Below are positions 59,145 through 64,000 of a stretch of DNA of 64,000 nucleotides, in pieces (the stretch's first letter is position 1; each line of letters opens with the position of its first letter). Under the pieces are notes generated by a model. The model was not told the origin of the DNA, did not search any database, and saw nothing but the letters and a program-made list of their open reading frames with translations. The position numbers and the translations under genes were made by a program. The stretch lies in contig CAXKVR010000385.1 of NCBI GenBank assembly GCA_964058845.1, forward strand, positions 1 to 64,000, in the 5' to 3' direction. The stretch comes from Carex sylvatica (Eukaryota; Streptophyta; Magnoliopsida; Poales; Cyperaceae).

Positions 59145-61204
59145 CAATGTTATCAGAACCGGACCGGACATCGAACCGCTAAAGCTTCGGTTCAATGGTT
59201 TACTGGTCGGACCGATGGTTCAACTGATTTAATTACTAATTTTTAAAATATACATAACTTTATTATCTGAGTGCCAAACTGATTATATGCTTTTACACCT
59301 TCTAACAAGGAATAATGAGAACATATATGGTTAAATAAAACATACAATTCTAACAAGCTCTAACAAACAAACAAAAAAACATGTCAAGAAAAAGAAGAAA
59401 CCCAACAACATAATAGAACTTCAATATTTTGATTATCCGATATAGCTGACAGTTGACATATAATATGTCACAAGTAGCGTCACAAGTTTGAAGTAGCCTC
59501 ATAACACAAAATAAAAGTTTAATATTTCTAAAAAAATTAATCAACAACAAATTTAAAATGCTAAAATCTAGATCTGCATTGTAAATAGCTAAGTAAAATA
59601 TCACTCAACAATTTCTTCATCACAATGCCACTCAGTAATTTCATCATCACAATGCTAAAATCTATATGAGGTTCTTCATCATCACAATCATTTCTTCATC
59701 TACTTCATTGAATCTGTCTTTTGTTAGTAAACTCTTCAATATTTTGTCTGAAAACGAACCTCTGGTACCTTTTTGCATGGTTGAACATCTCCTTTTACAC
59801 CGGCTAGGTGCTTCTTAAATCGAGTAATACCACCGCTTTGAAATGTTTTCTCACAATGGAGACAAGCAATGACTTTCATATTTTTATCTTTCACAACAAC
59901 AATGCGTTCAACACAATGTCCCCAAGCTGAATCGGTTTTGCCTCTTGTAGCAATTTTCGGAGAAAAAGGTGCAACAGATCCATTTGCTTCAAGATTCGAC
60001 ATAGTCTCTGCAAAATAAAATGCACCCTGATCTAAATCAGCAACTGCTCCTTTCATGAGGTTTTTCAATTCTCTTGTAGCAGTTTTCAATTCTCTCCTGC
60101 TTGATGCCAGGATATAGGGTGTCAGCATCAAAGTAGTAAAAAAAAAACATATACCAGTACCCAAGCAGTGATACCCAGCACAAAAGTCTGCCTAAATTTA
60201 ATCCTCGTGAAAATATAATTGTTATATTTATACAAAAGTATTGGTACTGTGAAGGAACCCTCCGTCGAAGCTTAATATTTGAAACCCACTAAAGCCCTCA
60301 ACAAATGTATGGTTTTTAGAAAATTAAGAGAAATAACATGAAGGGCCAGTATACCTGAAGAGCCATTAGATTAAAAGGGTTTAGAATTTTAAATTAAGGT
60401 AGATCTGAAGCACCATGGGCATAGGAAGTTACCTGGCAAAGGTTACTGACTTCCTGACTTACTGTTTTAAAGCAATCTTAAACAATGGACAACATTTATG
60501 CACCTTCTTTTGTTCCTCACGAATCAGTCAGAGACAATATTTAAGGATTCCAATTGGTAAAGCAAGACATTAGATTGCTTAGTCTTGCATAATTTAATTG
60601 CCAATCAATTCCCAACTAAGCCCCAATCAGTGTTTAAGTTCCAACTACTCTCATCTAAATCTTATTTTGGCTTGAGCATTTCATCGAACACCTTCAATGC
60701 AGTCATTTATTCAATACAAAATTTAAAAAATTCAAGCTTTTCAAACTTACAGTATCTAATGCAAGTTCTTTAGTGATTTCGTTTCAAGCTTATGCCTTCA
60801 TAAATCAGAACATCCTTGAATCTATGTGAAATATACCACCATATATATATGCAAGAAGATTGAACGAGAAAACCAAATTGAAAGAGAAAGGAGAGCAATT
60901 TTCTCATTTCTTTTCATCTCAGTCATGTGGAGAAAAGGCAGGAAATGAAAAAATCTAGCGAAATTGGAAGATACGCAAAGTTCTCGTTTCTGCAAGAGGA
61001 AGATATGGATATATCAAATATTGATGTGAACCGTGGTTTAACCCGGTTTTCTCCAGCGTCTTTTTTACATGAACCGGTCGATAAAACCGTTTTTATCCGA
61101 ATCAACTACATAGGCAATAATTGAAAGGGACCGAACCGGACAGATGACCGGTTCCAATTTTTTACGGCCGAATCGGCCAGTCCGGTTCGGTTCTGATAAC
61201 ACTG
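59145..61204. mobile_element. internally deleted hAT element with 8-bp TSD
   Basis: The 2060-bp element has ends CAATGTTATCAGAACCGG and the complement of CAGTGTTATCAGAACCG. It is flanked by the exact repeat ATAAAAAC (59137-59144 and 61205-61212). Subterminal regions are rich in ACCGGTT/AACCGG words. It keeps only the BED zinc finger of the transposase (minus strand), so it is a deletion derivative needing an outside source of enzyme. Confidence 0.93.
59736..60002 (-). pseudogene. hAT transposase N-terminal fragment with BED zinc finger
   Basis: The likely start is the ATG at 60002 (MSNLEANGSVAPFSPK), just after a TTTTGCAG acceptor that suggests a leader intron. The BED-type finger reads ACLHCEKTFQSGGITRFKKH followed by LAGVKGDVQPCKKVP, with the Cys, Cys, His, Cys order of plant hAT transposases. 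It stops 11 codons after the final Cys (TGA), where the large catalytic and dimerisation region should follow. So the fragment could bind DNA at most. Confidence 0.8.
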
Positions 61205-61212
61205 ATAAAAAC

Positions 61213-61385
61213 CAGTGTTGTAAATAACGGTATGTGCTTGTCGAACGGACATGGTACTGTCAAGCAATTAGTCGAAAATAATCAATCATAATCAGAAATA
61301 ATCAACTAATTAGTCAGAAAAATCTGTGACAGTTTGATCATCGCCAACGATTAATCAGCCTACTCAAGCGTTTTTTACAAAACTA
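61213..61385. mobile_element. hAT-like MITE, TGTTGTAAATAA family, copy 3, abutting the hAT element
   Basis: The 173-bp element starts CAGTGTTGTAAATAACGG and ends with the complement of TAGTTTTGTAAAAAACGC. The left flank is the shared ATAAAAAC; the right flank AAAAAAAC differs at one base. The interior matches copies at 19439 and 22712 (CTGTCAAGCAATTAGTC, GTTTGATCATCGCCAACGA). Confidence 0.78.
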
Positions 61386-62033
61386 AAAAAAACTACTAAA
61401 AGTTCGGGCAATTAATATATATATATATTAACAAAAAATTTGCTCTTTCTACTAAAATATCTGAAAATTGTCTACATCTCTATTAAAAATACAAAATTAT
61501 ACAATTTTAGTTTGCAACATTTAAAATCTCTCCGCTCTACTAGGTGGAAGGGGACGAATGTGGGGGTACATAATGGCAAAAGGGAGAATACTTATCGAAC
61601 TATAAAATGATACTCCATGCACACATGCCACCGGTGAAGGAAGAACAACTACCAGTCCAAGTGTTACCCGACAAGTTAACAAAGATAGAACACACAAGTT
61701 TAGGATTCATATTAATCCCAAATTGTAGGAGCAAAATAAATTCGGATTCCATTGGAAGAATCTAACAACGTCAGAAAATGGTCCCTCATGAGCATTGAAT
61801 TAGAAGGAACTCTCTGGACCAAGTTATATTCTATTACAAGATTAATTTTAAACAAATTTAAAATATAAAATCAAGAAAAAAAAAAGATTCATTTCGTTAT
61901 AACCACAGGCGGAGTCAAATTAATTTCAAGCTGTAGGTCAAACATGAATAAAGAGTGATTATATAAATTTTACATGTATATTTTTTTTAATATGAATGGA
62001 ATCAATTGAGCATATGCCTTTGATTATACCAAT
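61386..62033. other. intergenic, no gene seen
   Basis: AT-rich, with a short (TA)n near 61417. Nothing coding recognised. Confidence 0.5.
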
Positions 62034-62304
62034 AGGGCTGTTCGGCAACATAACTAGGATTAAATCTTAATCCATGTTAAGAAACCGATGTTGAGTTATC
62101 TTAATTCATCGGTGAAAGCTAAAAGAGTTAAAGAAAGAGATAAAGGTGATTTAAGATCTGAATAAAAAGAGAATAAAGAAGGTGATTTTAATCCGTGCTA
62201 AGAAATTAGTGTTCGGTAAAATTAAGAGGCTAAAAAAGTTAAAGAAAATTAAAAAATCCTTAAGACTTAAGGCTTAATTCCTCCTTACTTAAACAGCACC
62301 AATG
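62034..62304. repeat. probable MITE with GGGCTGTTCGG end
   Basis: The left end AGGGCTGTTCGGCAACATA and the right end (complement of GGTGCTGTTTAAGTAAG) are weakly inverted. Inside, AATCTTAATCCATGTTAAGAA and TTTTAATCCGTGCTAAGAA form a direct repeat. Boundaries uncertain. Confidence 0.4.
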
Positions 62305-62893
62305 CGAAAGTATTCTAAAATATAGTATATCAGACATGTGAGATACTTGAGTTTCTTAATTAGCTTTTGAACAGTACAATTTGGTCAACCTCCGAAAAAA
62401 CAAGATACAAATATACAATCCAAATTTCACATGTTCATCAGAGCATATTTCACAATTTAATTAAAAAAAATTGACTGCTTATTTTTGAGTCATGGCTAAT
62501 GCATATTTTTACTAGTCGGAGAGGATATGGCTAGTTTGCTAAGCATCCTTTTCTAAGGTATAATGGGACACTTCACAAAATGAACCAAAGAAAGCTAGTC
62601 GAATATATAAAACATCAATTTGGTTATTCAAGGATAGATCGGTGAGAGAGAATGTACACGTCTAAGCAACCAAAAACACATGCAAAGGATCAAGTGATGA
62701 CAACAAGAATCGTTTTCATTCCCCTCAAATTGCTTGCCTAATTCCTTTCATAACTCTTGGCCTGCTGGCCGTAAAAAAAGATTCCTTTATGCTACTGGCC
62801 TATACGTATCTAAGATCTCTTCATATTCCTCAAATATTGGTATCCTCGTCACACCTCAATATTTATTCTAGTTTTGTAACTCCATTAGCACAC

Positions 62894-62901
62894 TATAAAT
62901 A
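62894..62901 (+). promoter_or_regulatory. TATA box of the amino-acid transporter gene
   Basis: TATAAATA lies 81 bases before the ATG at 62982, leaving room for a leader of roughly 50 bases. It matches the plant TATA consensus well. Confidence 0.7.
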
Positions 62902-62981
62902 CCGAACCGTGCTTATCCATTTCCTCATAAGCCTCCTACAATTCAGTTTATATACTTTCAGAGACCCATATTTAAACGCAC

Positions 62982-64000
62982 ATGGCTGTTACAACCAGGA
63001 AAAATAGTTGTAATAATTGGTATTCATGTCTAACACTGAACCATCATCAAGTAGCGAGCGAGTCGGTACATGGAGCCAGATTTGCACAGGCCTGTCTTGC
63101 AGAGAAGTACAGTACCAAGTGTTCTGTTTGTGTGGAAGAGAACAATGAATGCAAGTGTACAGATCATACAAGTCGGGTTGCGATTGCTGCAACTGAGCAT
63201 CATGTCAAGCGTAGCAGCTCTTTTACTCACTCTGTGATCAACATGATCGGAATGCTTATAGGTATCATAGCATATATAACATAAAACACAAATTAAATAA
63301 CCACAGAAACATTGTTAGAAATACAAAGTTAGGTAATATAAATGGTAGAATGATAAAATATATAACACAAATACTGTTGAAAATAAGTCATGCATGTTTG
63401 GTAGATATCATTTGCTTACATATCTGACATAGTAATTACAGAGAAATGGGTCCCAAATGGACAATATCATTCAAAAATAGTTATACCTATATTTATGCCA
63501 TATTGTGGATTTGTTTTTTTTTCTTTTCATTTAGGACTTGGGCAACTCTCGACCCCTTATGCACTAGAGAATGGAGGTTGGGCCTCAGCATTCCTACTAA
63601 TAAGCCTAGGCATCATGTGTTCATACACTTCACACATCATAGGCAAATGCCTTGACAAAGACTCCAGCTCGAAAAGTTACCAAGACCTTGGAGAGCAAGC
63701 ATTTGGAACCAAAGGTAGGGTTCTGGCCTCCACATTCATTTACCTAGAAATCTTCTTTGCGCTTGTGTCATACACCATTTCTCTCAGTGATAACCTACCG
63801 TTGGTGTTTGCTGGAGTGCACATGAAGTTGCCTTATTTGCATATATCTACTGCTCAACTTCTAACAGTTATAGCGGTTTTGGTAGCACTTCCTAGTGTTT
63901 GGTTAAGAGATCTTTCTACAATATCTTTTCTCTCTTTCGGAGGAATATTGATGTCGTTCCTCATATTTGCGATGGTGCTGTCGACTGCAGCCTTTGGTGG
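62982..64000 (+). CDS. AVT1-type vacuolar amino-acid transporter, 5' part, runs off the window
   Basis: Exon 1 is 62982-63261 (donor GTATCA); exon 2 starts 63535 and continues beyond the window. The join completes MIGMLIG-LGQLSTPYALENGG, the first helix of the Aa_trans fold. Later helices seen: WASAFLLISLGIMCSYTSHI, RVLASTFIYLEIFFALVSYT and AQLLTVIAVLVALPSVWL, then STISFLSFGGILMS. Motif order fits AVT1 proteins, which exchange neutral amino acids for protons across the vacuolar membrane (family knowledge). The cytosolic N terminus of about 78 residues is rich in Cys (SCLTL, KCSVCVEE, CKCTD), unlike the acidic N termini I recall for AVT1. Which AVT1 paralogue cannot be told from this part. Confidence 0.88.

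Overview
This is nuclear DNA from a flowering plant. Evidence: spliced genes with GT..AG introns, a BABY BOOM-type AP2 gene with the angiosperm exon layout (including a 9-nt microexon), plant-type MULE, CACTA, hAT, LINE and SINE copies, and an AT-rich background with many (TA)n microsatellites. I cannot name the species. No bacterial, organellar or viral segment was recognised.

Three host genes were reconstructed exon by exon. (1) Minus strand 4805-8490: a complete nine-exon BABY BOOM/PLETHORA-like transcription factor of 657 aa with two AP2 domains. (2) Minus strand 36371-39881: a complete seven-exon HIT-domain nucleotide hydrolase/transferase of 193 aa, HINT3-like, with a SINE in its last intron. 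(3) Plus strand 62982 to the window end: the 5' part (two exons) of an AVT1-type vacuolar amino-acid transporter, with a TATA box upstream. The three genes are unrelated in function and are separated by transposon-rich DNA.

The rest is mostly transposons, several with exact boundaries and target-site duplications (TSDs). At 40062-46253 a 6.2-kb MULE (9-bp TSD, about 320-bp inverted repeats) sits about 170 bp upstream of the HIT gene start. Its transposase is one open frame with six in-frame stops and no frameshift. A CACTA element (14795-16849, TSD TAT) is inserted in one arm of a palindromic MITE. A deleted hAT element (59145-61204, TSD ATAAAAAC) keeps a BED zinc finger, and a second hAT MITE directly abuts its TSD. 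Two small hAT MITEs have perfect 8-bp TSDs (12493-12677 and 49895-50436). A 5'-truncated LINE has a 17-bp TSD (54386-55066).

The most unusual feature is a set of about eight large palindromes (350-430 bp). They share a stem sequence but differ at their ends, and several lie inside (TA)n tracts. A 4.4-kb element at 53723-58083 has similar ends in the same kind of tract and carries what looks like captured gene sequence, with a LINE in its intron. This resembles a Micron-like, TA-microsatellite-targeting family that has acquired host sequence. That last step is inference.
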